Position numbers and translations under genes: made by a program. Shown piece after piece: positions 39,429-53,474 of a stretch of DNA of 64,000 nucleotides; the stretch's first letter is position 1, and each line of letters opens with the position of its first letter. Location: contig OY728159.1 in the NCBI GenBank assembly GCA_963277665.1, positions 1,017,561,343 through 1,017,625,342 of the forward strand, given 5' to 3'. The notes under the pieces are model-generated. The model was not told where the DNA came from. It saw only the letters and a list, made by a program, of their open reading frames with translations, and ran no database searches. The stretch is from Viscum album. Lineage: Eukaryota; Streptophyta; Magnoliopsida; Santalales; Viscaceae.

Positions 39429-42400
39429 TGGATTCCTCCCATGAAATTTCAACACTTCTATACATAAAATGAGGATATATCTATTTGGTCACAACCTTAG
39501 GTTCCCATATATCTTATTTCAATTTTTGATTCCTCTATAGAAATTTAATATGGTGAGTAGTCGTGTTATGTAGTATTTTATTTCTAAAATCTTAAATTTC
39601 TACTAGTTTTTCTTATACAAGATAGTACATATTCTAGTGGAAGTTCCAAGTGATAAACTACCATCCCTACTTCATCAGGAATATCAATGGGGGATATATA
39701 CTTAGGGATCAAATTCACCATCTTTCTAAATATCATAACCTTCTTCCATGGAAAATTTTGTATGAGTACTTTCTCAATAAATTTTAATTATAGATTTTTT
39801 TCATGATTATTGGCATAAAAATTATGTCTACTATAAGCTACCTTGATGTGCTGCCGAATGGCTCTAAATTCTTCTATCATTTCCTCAACTAGTATAGGTC
39901 CAAATAACATTATTTCTTTAAATTAATCTCAAAGAGTTAGAGTTCTAGACTTTTTTACATATAGAGATTCATAAGGATCCAACTAAATTCATGAATGAAA
40001 TATATTTCTGCAATAATAATTTACTAGATGAAGGTGTATATTTCAACCAACATTGAAATTCATAGAAAAAGACTTTGTAATATATTTAGGGTTTGAATGG
40101 TTCTCCCAAATTGGCTATCCATACGAGGATGATAAGAAGTACTAAAACAGAACTCTAAATCCAATGCTTCTGGAAGAATTCTCTAAAACATTAAGGTAAA
40201 CCTAATATCCCAATAAAATAATAAAATGTTTTACCCCATGAAACTTTACAACTTTCTTTATGTGTATTCTCATATAAAGATCAAGGAATAAAAATTTCTT
40301 TGATGAAAATGAGGTTTGATGACTTCATAAGGATATAACATATAACCCAAATAGAATTATGGCCTTTAGATATTTTGGGGAGTCTAATGTAAAAATACAT
40401 TATGGTGTTTTCCTATTTCCATTCTTGCATGGTTAGTGGTTATAACACCCCCTTAGACTTCTATCTCTCACCCTTAACTTCTTTACATAGCATGAACTAT
40501 GATAAATAATATGTAATATATCTTTTTAGTTTATCTCACCCAGAATATTCTTTCATATCTCTATAAAAATTTATACTTCTAGGATAAATAGAGATTGATA
40601 AAATTTTAACTTCATCAAATATTTCATTTTCTAAATCTATTATTGATGAGACATATATGTGGTTATTGATTATTATTATTCTATCACAATCAAGGTCTAA
40701 ATCAGTAAAATTTATTAAATTCTTTTGTATCTATACATATTCCTTCTAAACCTATTTTATCTTAACATGGATAGATGGCTAAACACTCATTTATTAAAGA
40801 TAATATTTATCCACTTTCTTCAAAACATAAAGGTTCATCTTTTTCCAATTTAAAAATATTGGATATTTTGTGATCCTCAACATAGTTAAGATATCAAGAT
40901 ACTATTGTCTCAGAGAATCCACCACCTTGTTTACTTTCCAATGGTGGTAATGTACTGAGCAGTCATAATCTTTAGTTAACTCCAACAATTTTCTTGAATT
41001 CATATTCAACTATTTCATATTGAATATATAAATTAATTTTTTATGATTATTATATATGTCACATTAATCTCTATAAGGATAATGCCTCCATATCTATAAT
41101 GAAAAAACTACCACAACATAATCCAAATCATGAGTTTTGAAATTTTATCGTAAACCTTAAATTTTCATAAGGCATAATATACCACCATATAATTCTACAT
41201 GAGTATGCATACTAGTCACTTCTTTGATGTCTCAATATAGATCAAAAAAGATTCTCCACTATAGGGTAATGTGAGTATAGAGGAATCGAATAACCTTCTT
41301 TTTTGTTCCTTTAAAATTTTCTCACATTCATTTATAAAAAGGAACATGACTCCTTTATGAGTTAAATTGGTGAGTGGATTAGGTTTTCATAATAAATTAT
41401 CCCCAAAGAATCAATATTATCAAGTAAAACCAAGAAAAATTTGGATCTCATTCATAGTGGTTAGTCTAAGACAACGTCCAAAAACATCTATTTTTAATTA
41501 ATCTACCAATATACTCTCTATTGTGATTATATAATCCAAAATGAAATTATTTTTAAATTTTTTTTATAGTTTTCAATATTTTCAAACAACTTACCCTTCC
41601 TTAGGGTATTAATTACAATCCTTAATTAATCCTCATTCTCTTACTTACTCTTGTAATATATAAGAATTTCATCTATAAAGACTATAAAAACCGATCAAGG
41701 TAGTCTCTAAAAAATCCATTCATTAAATCTATTATGATAATAGGGGAATTATTAGGACCAAATTGAATCACTATAAATTCATAGTGTCTATACTATGTAC
41801 GTAAGGTTTTCTTGTGTATGTATTCAATTTTGAATCATAATTGACAATATATATATTGAAGATCAATTAATTAAATATATTTTGTTACTCATAATTGATC
41901 AAAAAAATCATCAAATACAGGGTAAAAGATACTTATTCTTGATTGAGACTCTGTTATATTCCAAATAATCAATACAGAGTCACATTGAATCATATTTCTT
42001 CCTAACAAAAAGAATAGGTAACCCCATAGTGACACCATTGGATGAATGAATCCCATATCAATATTCTCTTAGAGTTACTTCTTCAGTTCCTTCAACTCAA
42101 TTGAATCCATTATATATGGAGCTATTGATATATATGTAGAAACATTTATGAGTTCTATTCAAAAATCAACTTCATCATTCATTGGAAGACTAGGATATTC
42201 TCTTGGAAAAAAATAAAAAAAATCTAATAAAATAGGATAATATTTGATATTGAGCTTCTCTAAAACCATATGAGATAATTCCCCCTTTCAAATAGAAATA
42301 TATACCCATACAATGGATGAAATTTCCAATGGATGTATTTATTCTTCATCACATAGATAAATGATCATAGGTTTGTTCAAAATATAAAATGAAACTTAAC

Positions 42401-44315
42401 TTCCTCAGAAATTGATATGGTATTTACAAACTAAAATCTAATCCAAGCCTAAGACAGCTTCAAATTATATTAGGGGGAGAATAACAAGATTTAAAATTAG
42501 TACATTCCAACATAATTCAATTGGATAAGAATCATATACTTGAGATGTGATCATCACACCATTATAAATTTTTACTACAAATTCAACATCAAATAATTGA
42601 GCTAGTATTGTGATACCCTAATAAAATTCTTTAGATTCAAAAGAGTGGGTATATTCCGAATCAAATAATACATTTTTAGTTTTAGTACGGATGATAAGTT
42701 TACCTTCCACCACTTTATTATAATACCCCCATCGGTAATAGTGATCATGTTATATTTCCATTTTTTTGAGAAAAAGTGGGTTTTAACAATAATCATCATC
42801 ATTAAACATAAACTTTTAGAAATGGGTCGTATAATTTCTATACTCTTAAAATTTGAAACAATAGAGTGTGGGTGGTGCATTCTGTGGTGATTCTTCTTCA
42901 TCATTAGCTAACTTATTCTTCACATCACACTAGCATTTTATTTCCTGATGATATTACTTTCCACACTTAAAACACTTACCATCCACCTTAGACAATTTAC
43001 TCTATGTTTACTTCCACACTTTCATAATAAAGGAATTCTTATATTCTTCTCTCTTTGGTTTTTATTATTAAAATTTCCTTTTAATTCAATCTTTCTATTC
43101 ATATGAAAAATATAAGATTAATGGGAAAATCCAATATCTATTTCTACCTTGATCAAACATCAAATGATTTATACATATTAACTGAAATATCTTTTTACTA
43201 ACTCACTTTAAGAGACTTGTTTTTTATTCACTAATGAATTGATCAATATTACTTTTAGGCTAGATGAAAATACCGAAGCATACATAAAAAGTCTTGTAAA
43301 ATTTTACTCAGAGGTAATAATGGATTCATTATCCTCTTGATTTAGCTCAAGGAATTAATTATTCATTTATATTTGATGAATATAATGAAGTTACTTATAG
43401 AAAAATAATCACATAAACTTTTCCCACTATAGAGAGTTGATTTATTCCCATTACCTTATATCCTCGATAAGATTACACCATTTATATTCTTCACCTTTCA
43501 AATGATAAAAATAAAAAATAAATTTTTCATGTTATGATACTGGAGAAAAGAAAATATATTTTTAGTGATATTGATCCATTTCTCATAAATTAATGGATAA
43601 ACTAATCTATTATTATAAGATGTGTGTTTCCTCCTAGATGACACAACATAATGGTGATCCCACATTTTCTTGTTTTGAATCTAATTTTGATTCATATCTT
43701 ATGAAATTTTCATATACATAGAAACAAGATTTTTCATTCTAACTCCCGTTAAATTAGGTTTCACAAGAATTTAATCATTTCATTTTTTATCACATTAAAC
43801 ATTTAAATGGTTCTATTGCGTTATATCCATTGAAAAAAAATGAAAATTCATAGTGTGAATAACAATAATCATAGTGGGAAACAACATATTCATGAAAAAT
43901 CATTTATATTATATTTAAATCACAACATCATCTTTTCAATATAGGACACCTTAGGTTTAATATATATTATCAATGATCATCATCTATTCAAATACATCAT
44001 AATGGTTCATAAATAAAATTTTAATTTACCTAAGGATATCACCTAAGAGTGTCAAACTAGTTACATTGTAAGGGTATACTTACCATGCACCAAAATGACC
44101 GTAGAGATATACTCAACCAACTATTTTTAGTGTTATTACCCCTATATTATTTTATAGAAAAACAACATCCACTTGTAGTACTCATATAAGAATGTTTTTT
44201 AGTAAACCACACACCTTTCTTTAGATTAACTTATTGCATTCTCATATAAATAGGATTATCCTACAGATTTTATTAATGTTTTATCATCTAAGTTTCAATA
44301 GGTATCTAGACCCAA
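39429..44315 (-). pseudogene. gag-pol: Gag-pol of family A element A4, Ty3/gypsy, heavily decayed
   Basis: Domains run leftward in Ty3/gypsy order. A gag part near 43150-43350 carries SKILQDFLCMLR and IKVEIDIG, matching the gag of A2. A zinc knuckle at about 42940-42976 (CFKCGK, stop, YHQEIKC) keeps C-x2-C-x4-H-x4-C. The protease shows LFDSEYTHSFES near 42640 (DSG changed to DSE) and a FEAVLGLD remnant near 42450. Reverse transcriptase has LCIDYLEYNRVSIKNKY near 41930 and VFIDEILIY near 41680 (second Asp of the catalytic pair changed to Glu). An RNase H remnant lies near 40900. Integrase has QEWK and SKGHNSIWVI near 40400, SYHPRMDSQFGRTIQTL near 40110, and a C-terminal PKYISPIDI near 39730. 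Frameshifts and stops occur throughout. It shows what an autonomous family A element looked like. Confidence 0.82.
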
Positions 44316-44327
44316 ATTTTATACCAA
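44316..44327 (-). other. Primer-binding site of A4 (minus strand)
   Basis: On the minus strand TTGGTATAAAAT stands where A2 has TTGGTATCAGAG. It separates the gag side from LTR-like sequence to the right, which fits a minus-strand element with its 5' LTR on the right. Confidence 0.55.
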
Positions 44328-44328
44328 C

Positions 44329-45933
44329 TACGGTGACCGATAATTTTCATACACATATATTACATATTATTACATTAATATTCATTACATAAAATTACAA
44401 TCGATGCTAAAACTATAAATTTTTAGTGTCTTTGTAAGCTTGAATATAGAAAACAATTATTGATAAGAGTTATATATCATCTCCAACTAAGTTTTTCGTA
44501 ACTAGAACCCTTTATTGACATATCATACTTAAAATAATTCTTCATAACATGGGTTAAGGAACCATAATAAAGGGTGATCTCAGATGCTTAGTAAGGTTAA
44601 TAATGATAAATATCCCTGATCAATTATGAATAACATGAGTATAAGGGTATGATACTATGTTTTTAACAGTTGAAAACTATAACCATCACATCATAGATCA
44701 TAGTTCTGAGTCATAGAATAAATATTTGTAGTTCATAAGACAAAAATCATAAAGATATAAAATAACATGGTCTATAAGATCATAATGATGGAAAAAGGAA
44801 TAAGTTTATGGAATAAACATAAGAATAGAAAATAATTAACCTATTAAAGGATCATAGGAAAGACTATCATAGTTGATTGGGTTCACTTCCTATTCTATCA
44901 TATCCATATTCCAGGTTCATTCTTGAGTTTATCATAGTAGAAAGAGACCTTTTCTGAATTCGGTCAACTCCCAATTCCAATCCTTATTATCTCATGAGAT
45001 ATCTATCTTCACCCAATGCATTTAAGGGGTATAAAATTATAAGTTCGCTAGTAACATAATTAAAATAGTACATATGTTCACCATAATATCATAAAACATT
45101 CATCATAACATAACCCATGGAAAGAAAAATAATTTCATAAATGTGTCATCATTTGTTCATAGTATAACCCATGGAAAATAAATGAGTTTAATAATGGTTT
45201 CATCATAAATTAATTAAACCATAATAATAAAATAGTTTCCATAGAATCATCCTTAAATTATCATCATCACACGCCATCCAAAGAATGAATTTTTATGGTA
45301 TCATTAGATCATATACCTAGAAAAACATTAGTAACATCAAAGTATTTTATAATAGATTAAAAATTAATTTAAAATACCCCTATATAATTTCTTAAGGAAA
45401 ATACCATTTTTTAATTTGAAATCAATTATTTAAAATAAAAAAATTTACTAAATATTAATGAAACCATTTTCTTTGAAAATAAATTTTTAAACTTGTAAAT
45501 AAATCTTCAAAGTATTTAGTTTTCATGATGGTGTTATTTTTTATGTAATGTATTCTAAAATAATGATTCCTTTCAAATTTTTACTAAAAATTCAAAATTT
45601 ACTCATTTATAAAATGACAAGAAGATGAATTTTAAATTTTTTGGGTAAAAATTCAATCATGGATAAATTTTTCTCTAAAAAATCATTATATAATATAAAA
45701 AAATTATTGATTTTTTTTAGAAAACATGTAAATGGTTGAAAAACTATTTTTGATCATAGATAGAAATAAATAAAATTTTACTTAAAAACATTATTTCATA
45801 ATTTTGTGTTATTAAAGAGAGGGAAATGAAAGGAAAATTTATAATATATAGAAATAACTAGAGTATAATAAAAATCAAGGTATTATTGAGATATGGTTCA
45901 AAAAATTTCTTAATTGGGAACTTAATCTTAGAC
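44329..45933 (-). repeat. R-U5 part of the 5' LTR of A4, cut by insertion of B2
   Basis: Read on the minus strand it follows the A3 LTR at 27830-29537. Landmarks are CCATGGGTTATGTTATGATGAATG near 45110, GCATTGGGTGAAGATAGATATCTCATGAGAT near 45000, and TTCTACTATGATAAACTCA near 44930. It stops at 45933, where the B2 LTR begins. The rest of the LTR must lie beyond B2, outside the window. Only one copy of the possible target duplication (TAGAC, 45929-45933) is visible. Confidence 0.65.
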
Positions 45934-48670
45934 TGTCATGAACCACTCCCCGAGTCCCATGTTGTGACTACCCCAAGCCCACCTTCTATAGGCCAGCGGT
46001 TGGCGACTAGCACCATAAAGGTATATCCCAAAAAAGGGAAGGCATTTCTTTTAAACCTGTACAAACACTAACTAGGTACACCACAATAGAAAACCACTAA
46101 TTAGAACTAATGATAGTAAAAGTGTGATCCAAATGAAAAAGGGCCAGTATACATAACCAACTAAAAAGAAAGTACAAAAAAGAGAAAAACATGCTCTGAA
46201 GGTCGTCTGCCAAGAATCCTACCTAAAGGTTAGATACAAATCGTCGTCTATCATCAGTGCCGCTCACTGCACATACCAATCACCTCCTAGAACCATCTAG
46301 ACCTAGATCCCCATGTATCAGTTAAGCTATCCGTCGTCTATACAAGACACAACCTGGTGTGGCCGAATCCCATGTAGGGGTGAGTATATCATTACCCAGT
46401 AAGGACCCTGAGACCACATAAGGTCTCCCAGAATTATGCAAAGGAAAAACCACAAAGCATGATCTCTATCACAAAGCATAAAGTAAAAGACAACTCACAT
46501 AAGGTATACAAGTTAGAGAATAAGAATAATGATCATTAGTCTTGAGATATATCATTTTATTCTATTGAGAGGTTCTAATGCTAATCCATGAAGGGTCTCT
46601 CTACTGCTGATCCACTAAGGGTCACTCTACTACCGATCCATAGAGGGTCGTACTACTACTAACCCACAGAGAGTCGCACTGCTACCAATCCATAGAGGTT
46701 CTCCCTCATGTCAATCTATAGAGGGTCTCTCTACACCGTCGATCCATGGAGGGTTGCACTACTGCCGATCCATGGAGGGTCGCTCTCATACCGATCCACG
46801 GAGGGTCACTCTTCACTATACAACTAGCCACTGGATTCCCATACTTGGTTCCTTAAGTTTGGAAAATTATTATCCTCAAGATATCAGTCTTACCTCAACT
46901 TCCATGAATCAACATGAAGAAGTAACCTAAAGGACCATCATTTTTAAGGGTTTCAACATGACAGATGGTGTGTCAATTAGATGCTCGGTCAGTAAGTTAT
47001 AAGTAAAAAGGTAAATAGGGCTTGGTTGGATTCAAGTCTGATCCAACCTGGACATAATAAAACTTCATCCAAAACCCAAGTGGAGTATATCAAAAGTAAC
47101 CCCACATACCAAGGATCCCAACGCAATAGACGAGGTGTAAATCAGATGCCTGGTTTGCAAGATACATCAGTTTTAGTGAAACATGACCTGACAGGTCTGG
47201 GTCCGGCTCAGCTGGTGGGTCCGGTCTGGCCCATGGGTCCAGCCCGGCCCGCTTGGAAACCCGAAATACATGAGAGATGGTTCTCCCCCCTGGTGGAGCC
47301 AGTAGGGTGCTACCCCTATTTCCGAAATGGCCAGATGGAGCTGGCGATTTGTGTCCAGCCGAGCAGCCCGAGCAGGCCGCTCTGTTTCCCACGCAGCATG
47401 CCAGCATCATGTGTCCTCCCACCATGGCCTGGTTGTCCATGGATCCTGCCACTGCAGCAATTTTGGGTGCCAATTCTCTATGTGGCGAACTCGGATCGGT
47501 CGCTGCAGCTGACGTGTTGATGGTGCCGTGTCGGCGGTGGCTTCTACGGGCCACCTGAGATGCTCCCGTGGCCCATTTCTCTTCCCGTTTGCGCCTACAG
47601 GCCTCCCGGGTTGACACCTTCAATGATAATCCCTTGGATTCATCTTGCCACTCTGTTTCCTAATCATGAAAAAATAACACACATAAAAAAAATAAAGTAG
47701 GGGGTCTGGGCCTTTTTGGGATTGGCCCCCACCCTCCGTGTTAGTGTTCTAACATGGGGAAAACACCAATCATCATTTGAAAGAAGGAAATCACCAAAAC
47801 AAATCCCTCAATAACCACCCGTAGTAAAGAAAAAGATGCGGATCAACCCATTGGTCGGTTGATCCATGTTCTACATATTATTCAAGAATGGGAAAAGAGG
47901 AGTCATTTTAACACATAAAACAATTAAATCCTCTACATGGATTTGGTAGAATCCATTATAGACTAAGGAAGGAATCCGTGCTTGAAGATGTTCATCATTT
48001 TTGTCGATGTTTGGTCCAAATCCTCCAAAGGTCATTGATCAATCACCATTCTTCATTGGAGGGTGATGTCTCTGAAATTTCATCAGAGATTCTTCCCGTG
48101 GTTTGTAAATTCCCTAGAAAACTATTTTTTTAATAAAAGAAAATAATCGTCCACATTGTTTCCATTATTGGGGTTTATTAATGATCATTAATTAATGAAC
48201 CAATTAATTAAATGAGCATTGTCGTTACACTGACAAGTAACATGTCATTAAAGGATTATCACTTAATGATCGTCATTACACAGTGGTCTCCCCAACTGAC
48301 GCTCAATGGTTGGAAATAGAATAAAATAACTCAATAGATATTTTATTATTTTTTTTCGAAAAGTCCAAAAATTATCTTTTTTGTCCAACCCTAACTGGTC
48401 AAAGTTATGCTTCGCCTAAGTGAATTCCTATGCTAAAAATTTGATGGTGAACTCAAATTTTCAATCTAAGGACTAGTTCAAAATATAGAAAATCCCACTT
48501 GAATGTTTACTGAATGTACCTTAAAAAAAGTTTGAAATCCTGTTTCGGGCTCTCTGGGCCTCAGAATCACGTGCCATCAATTTTCGCAGTCTTGTAAATA
48601 TTCCATATAATTAAAAAAAATTATATGGAATTTTTGGGTCTTAAAATTATCCCCAAATTTTGGATTTACA
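45934..48670 (-). repeat. 3' LTR of family B gypsy element B2 (about 2.7 kb)
   Basis: On the minus strand the LTR begins TGTAAATCC at 48670, just after the integrase stop, and ends GGTTCATGACA at 45934. Its start region (ATGGCACGTGATTCTGAGGC near 48575) matches B1 (ACGGCGTGCGATTCCGAGCC near 34371). Its end matches the end of B1. It is about half as long as B1, mainly because B1 has more tandem arrays. A GC-richer core at 47140-47620 contains long chance frames on both strands. Confidence 0.7.
46584..46819. repeat. Tandem array, about 26 bp unit, 9 copies (in B2 LTR)
   Basis: Copies of ATCCATAGAGGGTCGC and variants start at 46584, 46610, 46636, 46661, 46687, 46714, 46742, 46768 and 46794. The unit is unrelated in sequence to the arrays of B1, though it lies in the same half of the LTR. 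Confidence 0.9.
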
Positions 48671-48822
48671 TCCTTGTAAGGAACAACACAAGATAATAAA
48701 ATAAATGGGGATACTGAGAATGAATCTGAGACTCCCGCTCCCATGTGCTCTCCTATAGGTTCTCGTGCTTCCACCAAACTCGCACCAGGGGAATCGACTG
48801 CCCCTACAGGACCAGCTCTTGT
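48666..48822 (-). pseudogene. pol: C-terminal end of the B2 integrase, separated from the rest by A2
   Basis: This is the very end of the B2 polyprotein, with the chromodomain-like tail of plant gypsy integrases. On the minus strand it reads IPLVRVWWKHENL, then ESTWERESQ and QYPHLF, with two in-frame stops, and terminates at 48666-48668. The remainder of the integrase lies at 60400 and beyond. The two parts are in the same frame once A2 and one copy of the 5-bp target site are discounted. The coding end runs a few bases into the LTR. Confidence 0.85.
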
Positions 48823-50814
48823 TGTAACACCACAAGATTTTATGAGATATATTATTTTTAATTTATTTCATATCTTCTGTTGTACGCTACACCAAGATTA
48901 TCTTTCACTATACGCAACACCATATTAGCTTGCAGTATACACAACACTATTCTTGGATTGTGTTATACACAATTTCAAGTTCGTTTGATAGTAGATATTC
49001 TACACAACATTGAGTATATATATATATTAAATGTATAAATTAAATATGTTTGGATTCTTTTATACGCAACAACAAAAGAGTCTTTCACTACACGCAACCC
49101 TGAATTGGCTTGCATTACACGCAATCACGACCTTCCTCGACAGCGTGTGTAGTACGCAATACCGAGTTTCACTAAACAATGATATATTGTTATAATATTA
49201 TTATAGACTAGTTGCTATGAATAGTATTAAATAAATTTTGAACTTTATAACATTATTATTCATATTACACATTTTCTAAAACATGGTATGTGAACAAAAT
49301 AAATTTTTCGGGTAAAATAAGTATTTTTCAAAAAATGCAGTTTTTCCGCCTTTTGATGGTACAACCATATTAAATCTAGTTTTGACATGTTTATAAGTTC
49401 AATTTGAAAAAATAAAATTCTCCTTTGGAATCAGGATATAAAAATTTACTTTGGATAAATTTTTTCATATTATTCTGAAAACTTTCATATTTTAATGAAT
49501 AGTAAAAACACGCTATATTTTAATTAAAATAAACTTTTTTTTATCGTAATAAATTATATGGTTAAATTATAATATTGAATGATTTAAAATCATAAATAGA
49601 ATATATTTTTACCATTTAACATAATTTATGTCATTAGCATTGATTTTACATTGAATTCATAGGTAAAATCATTTCAATCTTTTGCAATGTTTTAACTTTT
49701 AAAACCCGTTTTCTTAACAACGAGATTAATTTTAATTTAATTACTGAAGTTTCTGTGTTTGGAATTTTTAAAAATGGATTCCATATTTGAAATCAGTGGG
49801 TCAAAATTTTGTTAATAGGATACTTTTATTTTTTTTGATATTATGAATAGTAACTACGATAATTTTTATTTACTACAGTTAATGGTAAATATGACAATTA
49901 AGGGTAAAAATAAGATTATAAAATTACCCTAACACTTGAAAAAATCTTATTGGATGAATAAAAGTCGAACCATATCACCTAAGGGTAGGACTAGATTCAT
50001 TTCATGGACTTTTGACCATGAAATAATATAATTATGATCAAAACCAAAGTGAAACATGTCACTCTCTTAAATCTTATAAGTGTAATAATTTTAATTTAGT
50101 GATAAACATCATATAACTTCGGATATTAATAGTCCCTAGAAATATAATAAAATTATCTACATCATATGAATTTATTTATAATTTTTAGGGATTAAATAAT
50201 TATCATTATTTATGACACAATAGTGATGTTAAAATTATTTTATTGATTGAAATATCAAATAAATGATTTTAAAAGTATTAAAATAAACATTATATGAACT
50301 ATTTAATGTGCTCCAATAATTTTATAGATAAATATGACATGTTATTAATCTATTAAATCTTTTAGTTCGAACATATATTCTATATATATTTTATTTAAAT
50401 TCAAATAAATGAATAGTGTCAAATTTGACAGTATTGTTATTTTATAAAAATTACAAATTACAAAATTGTTTAAAAATCAGTTTTTTTAAAAAATTATATA
50501 TTAAAATTTATATGGTTGAAAATGTAATAAATAATAAAATTATGGACAATTAACAACATATAAGTTATTATTTATAATGATTTAAAATTTAGAATATTTT
50601 TACCACAAATAAAATTAAAAAGATTATATAAGGATAAATCAAGTTGATAATGTTTAAAATAAATTCCCAACATGTATAAATTTTATTGGTTGATGAGATT
50701 ACAACCCTATCTCATATAATATTAGTATTTGAGTCATTTTGGAGGTTTTTAAGTGGGGTTGGAATTTATTATAAATTAATATTTCTTATAATTCCAAAGG
50801 TGCCCCTCTCCTCC

Positions 50815-50824
50815 TTATAAAAGG
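50815..50824 (+). promoter_or_regulatory. TATA box in the A2 5' LTR
   Basis: TTATAAAAGG sits 1992 bases into the LTR, between GTGCCCCTCTCC and a C/T-rich CACCTCCTCCCTCTCC stretch that resembles a plant initiator or Y-patch region. The same layout is found in the 3' LTR at 58005, 2017 bases in. Confidence 0.7.
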
Positions 50825-51159
50825 GCACCTCCTCCCTCTCCTCCTCACACCGTTTTGAGCCTTCAATCTTGGACAACCTCTGCCCATTTCCCTTATCAAC
50901 CTCCTTAGAAACATACTAGAGGTCTTTGTCTTCTTCAAAGACCAATTTTAGTGCCCTAAGAGGAGGTTTCAAAGAGGCGTGTCGATGAAGAGGTAATATC
51001 CGTTACCAATTCTTTAAAATTTATTTATTATTATACTTGTTCTTATTTAGTTGTTTCATTATTAATTAATAATATCAGTATCACTCATATAATGATATGT
51101 TATTATAAATATTAAACAACCCTATTTCACCTTCTATACATCCTAAGGAAAACGAAATC

Positions 51160-51605
51160 ACCGCGCGTGCGTACGTACGAAATACTGTCTCCACGCCATT
51201 GTGTAATCTATTTTTCCACCACCACCTTAGTTGGATAGGTATAATGGTGTAAAGAATAACTAAATATGATTATTATAACATCATATGGATTCTGAGATAT
51301 TATATCATTCACTCCAATTCCATTCAATAAATATGGGAATGATATCATCACTCGTGCGTATGTACGGATTACCGTCTTCACGACGCGATGAGATTTATTT
51401 TCCATGTTAACAATTCAAGAATGAATATAAAGTATATATAATAAGTAATAATGAAATATATGACATAATACTTCTACTGGATTTATGTATATATATATAT
51501 ATGTATATCATTTACTTAATTCTAATAAATTCAATAAGGAAATAAAAATAGCGTTCATGCGTACGTACGACCTACCGTCTCCATGAACTGTGTATTTCTT
51601 TCCAT
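51160..51605 (+). repeat. Three spaced GTACGTAC boxes in the A2 5' LTR
   Basis: Cores lie at 51171 (GTACGTAC), 51358 (GTATGTAC) and 51561 (GTACGTAC), spaced 187 and 203 bases. Each is preceded by CRTGC and followed by TAC(C/T)GTCT(C/T)CA(C/T)GA and, in two, a GATG or TGTG element. The third differs most downstream (ATGAACTGTG). Confidence 0.85.
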
Positions 51606-53212
51606 CTATTGATCTGTTATATATATGTATATTATGAATATATATTATATATAAATCATGTTTTATATTCCAGAATTAAGTAATCATGATCTAAGTAATC
51701 ATATTAATAATTACAAGTCAAAACACGGACGATAAATGAAACGATTTTACCCAAAACACTACTTTAACATGAATTTACAAAATAATGGGTAATATAAAGT
51801 CATAAGTGAACCATATATGATATCATAACAATGAATATGATTCTGTAATAATTTAATGACATTATTTAAATCATTATACAGGAGGTTCAGATACGTACGA
51901 AGCATATCAGACCTAAGGTAAGGGATAATTATTCCAATCTCATTCTTATCAGAGATTGTTTATTCGTAAGTATTTACTAGGGTTATGTTTATCATCCATG
52001 TCCATGTTTTATAAAAATGTTTTCATAAAATTTTTAGTATTCCTCCATGTCTGTTTAAAGCCATTTTTACCCTTTTATGACTTTTACCACCAGGTTTAGA
52101 AGGAATCTTTATTTTGTTTACCATACGAGGTACTTTTTGAATTTTCCGACAAAAGTACGAGGAGAATGTTTTTTAACTTATAAAGAATAAACATATTTTT
52201 ACGGTTTCATGACACATTATTTTCATGAAGCTTACTCTACAAGATTTCATGACTATTTTCATCAAAATCCACTTCTTTTAAAAGTTTATGATTTTGAATA
52301 AGAAATGATATTTTCCTCAAGAATTAATTTCAATTGTTTTCTCAAAACTGTTTTCCATCTAAAATGACATTATTTAATATGTTTATGTTTCATGTATAAT
52401 GTCTACATTATTTACATGGTTTTATTTTTCTTATGATGAAATGATAGCCATTTTTTATATGGATTATGTTATGATGGAATGATGTTTAAGAATCCCATTC
52501 TATTACATGGGTTACGCTATGATGTATGATTTATGATTTTGTGGAACACAAAATAATGATTTCATTATGAGATGGTTGGGACCTATATCTCCCTACAATG
52601 CATTGGGTAAAGATTTATATCTCATGAGATAGACATGTCTGAAACGGAATGTAAATCCGGTTCAGTAATGCAGGGCTGGAACAGAAAGTAAACCTGGTTC
52701 AGTAAGGGACTTTGTCCACTAAGATGGTCTTGGTATAAATTCCTTGGATACTATGGAAATCATAACATGTGATTAATGGTTGCCACAATTACATGTTTTA
52801 TTCCCATGACATTTTATCATGATTGATGTTCCATTATGATCTATGCCTTATGTACTTCAATGTTTTATATCATTGCTCAATAATTTGATGTTTAAATATT
52901 CTGTTCATGTTTTGAAGTTCAAATGTATATGGTTGGTTTTATTTTCTCCATAATTACCCTTACTGAGCATTTGAGCTCACCCTTTATATGTTTTATTTTC
53001 CCTAAGATATAAAGAAATATTTTAGGTAAGAAAAAAAGGGAAGATCTTTATGGGATATGTTGAAGATCTTTCACCAAGATTAGAAGATTATGTTCCATGT
53101 TTCCAAAGACACTAAACTATTATGGTCCTTGTATGTCTGTTTTTGTTATGCATTAAGTATTCCGAAAAAGTATTGTAATGTCCATGTATGTCAAGATTTG
53201 GGTCTCTACATT

Positions 53213-53224
53213 TGGTATCAGAGG
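53213..53224 (+). other. Primer-binding site of A2
   Basis: TGGTATCAGAGG starts two bases after the LTR. It matches 11 of the 12 bases of the common plant tRNA-iMet primer site. This fixes element orientation and LTR end. Confidence 0.9.
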
Positions 53225-53474
53225 AAAGGTTTAGTTAACCTTTGGAAACTAAGATGCGAAAAATTTAGTGAGATCCCTAAAGATATTTCTAAGGTATGTC
53301 TAGGGATGTCCCTAAGGTTAAGTATAAGTATAGGTTATAGTCATAGAATTACGGTAAAAATCTTATAATTAACTCTAAGATGTTATATATTGAAGGTAAT
53401 CTCCCTTTATTATGTTGTTTTCCCTAGCATGATTTTTTCCTCTCACACTATTCTTTTTGGGTTTTAGACGATAG

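Larger units (their letters stand above)
48823..53210 (+). repeat. 5' LTR of A2
   Basis: It extends from TGTAACACCACAAG to GGGTCTCTACA and aligns with 55988-60399 over its full length with few indels. It contains the TATA box, the three GTACGTAC boxes, a possible splice donor at 50993 and a possible acceptor at 53006. The first 250 bases carry several CTATACGCAACACC-like short repeats. Confidence 0.93.

Noticed and set aside
38769..39442. A 205-codon plus-strand frame, hydrophobic and Cys-rich
   Set aside because: It lies in the U5 part of the solo LTR, runs almost to its end, and has overlapping frames. It matches no family I know. Most likely chance in a T/C-rich strand.
47026..47623. Frames of 164 and 177 codons on opposite strands
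   Set aside because: They overlap each other inside the GC-rich part of the B2 LTR, with no domain or start context.
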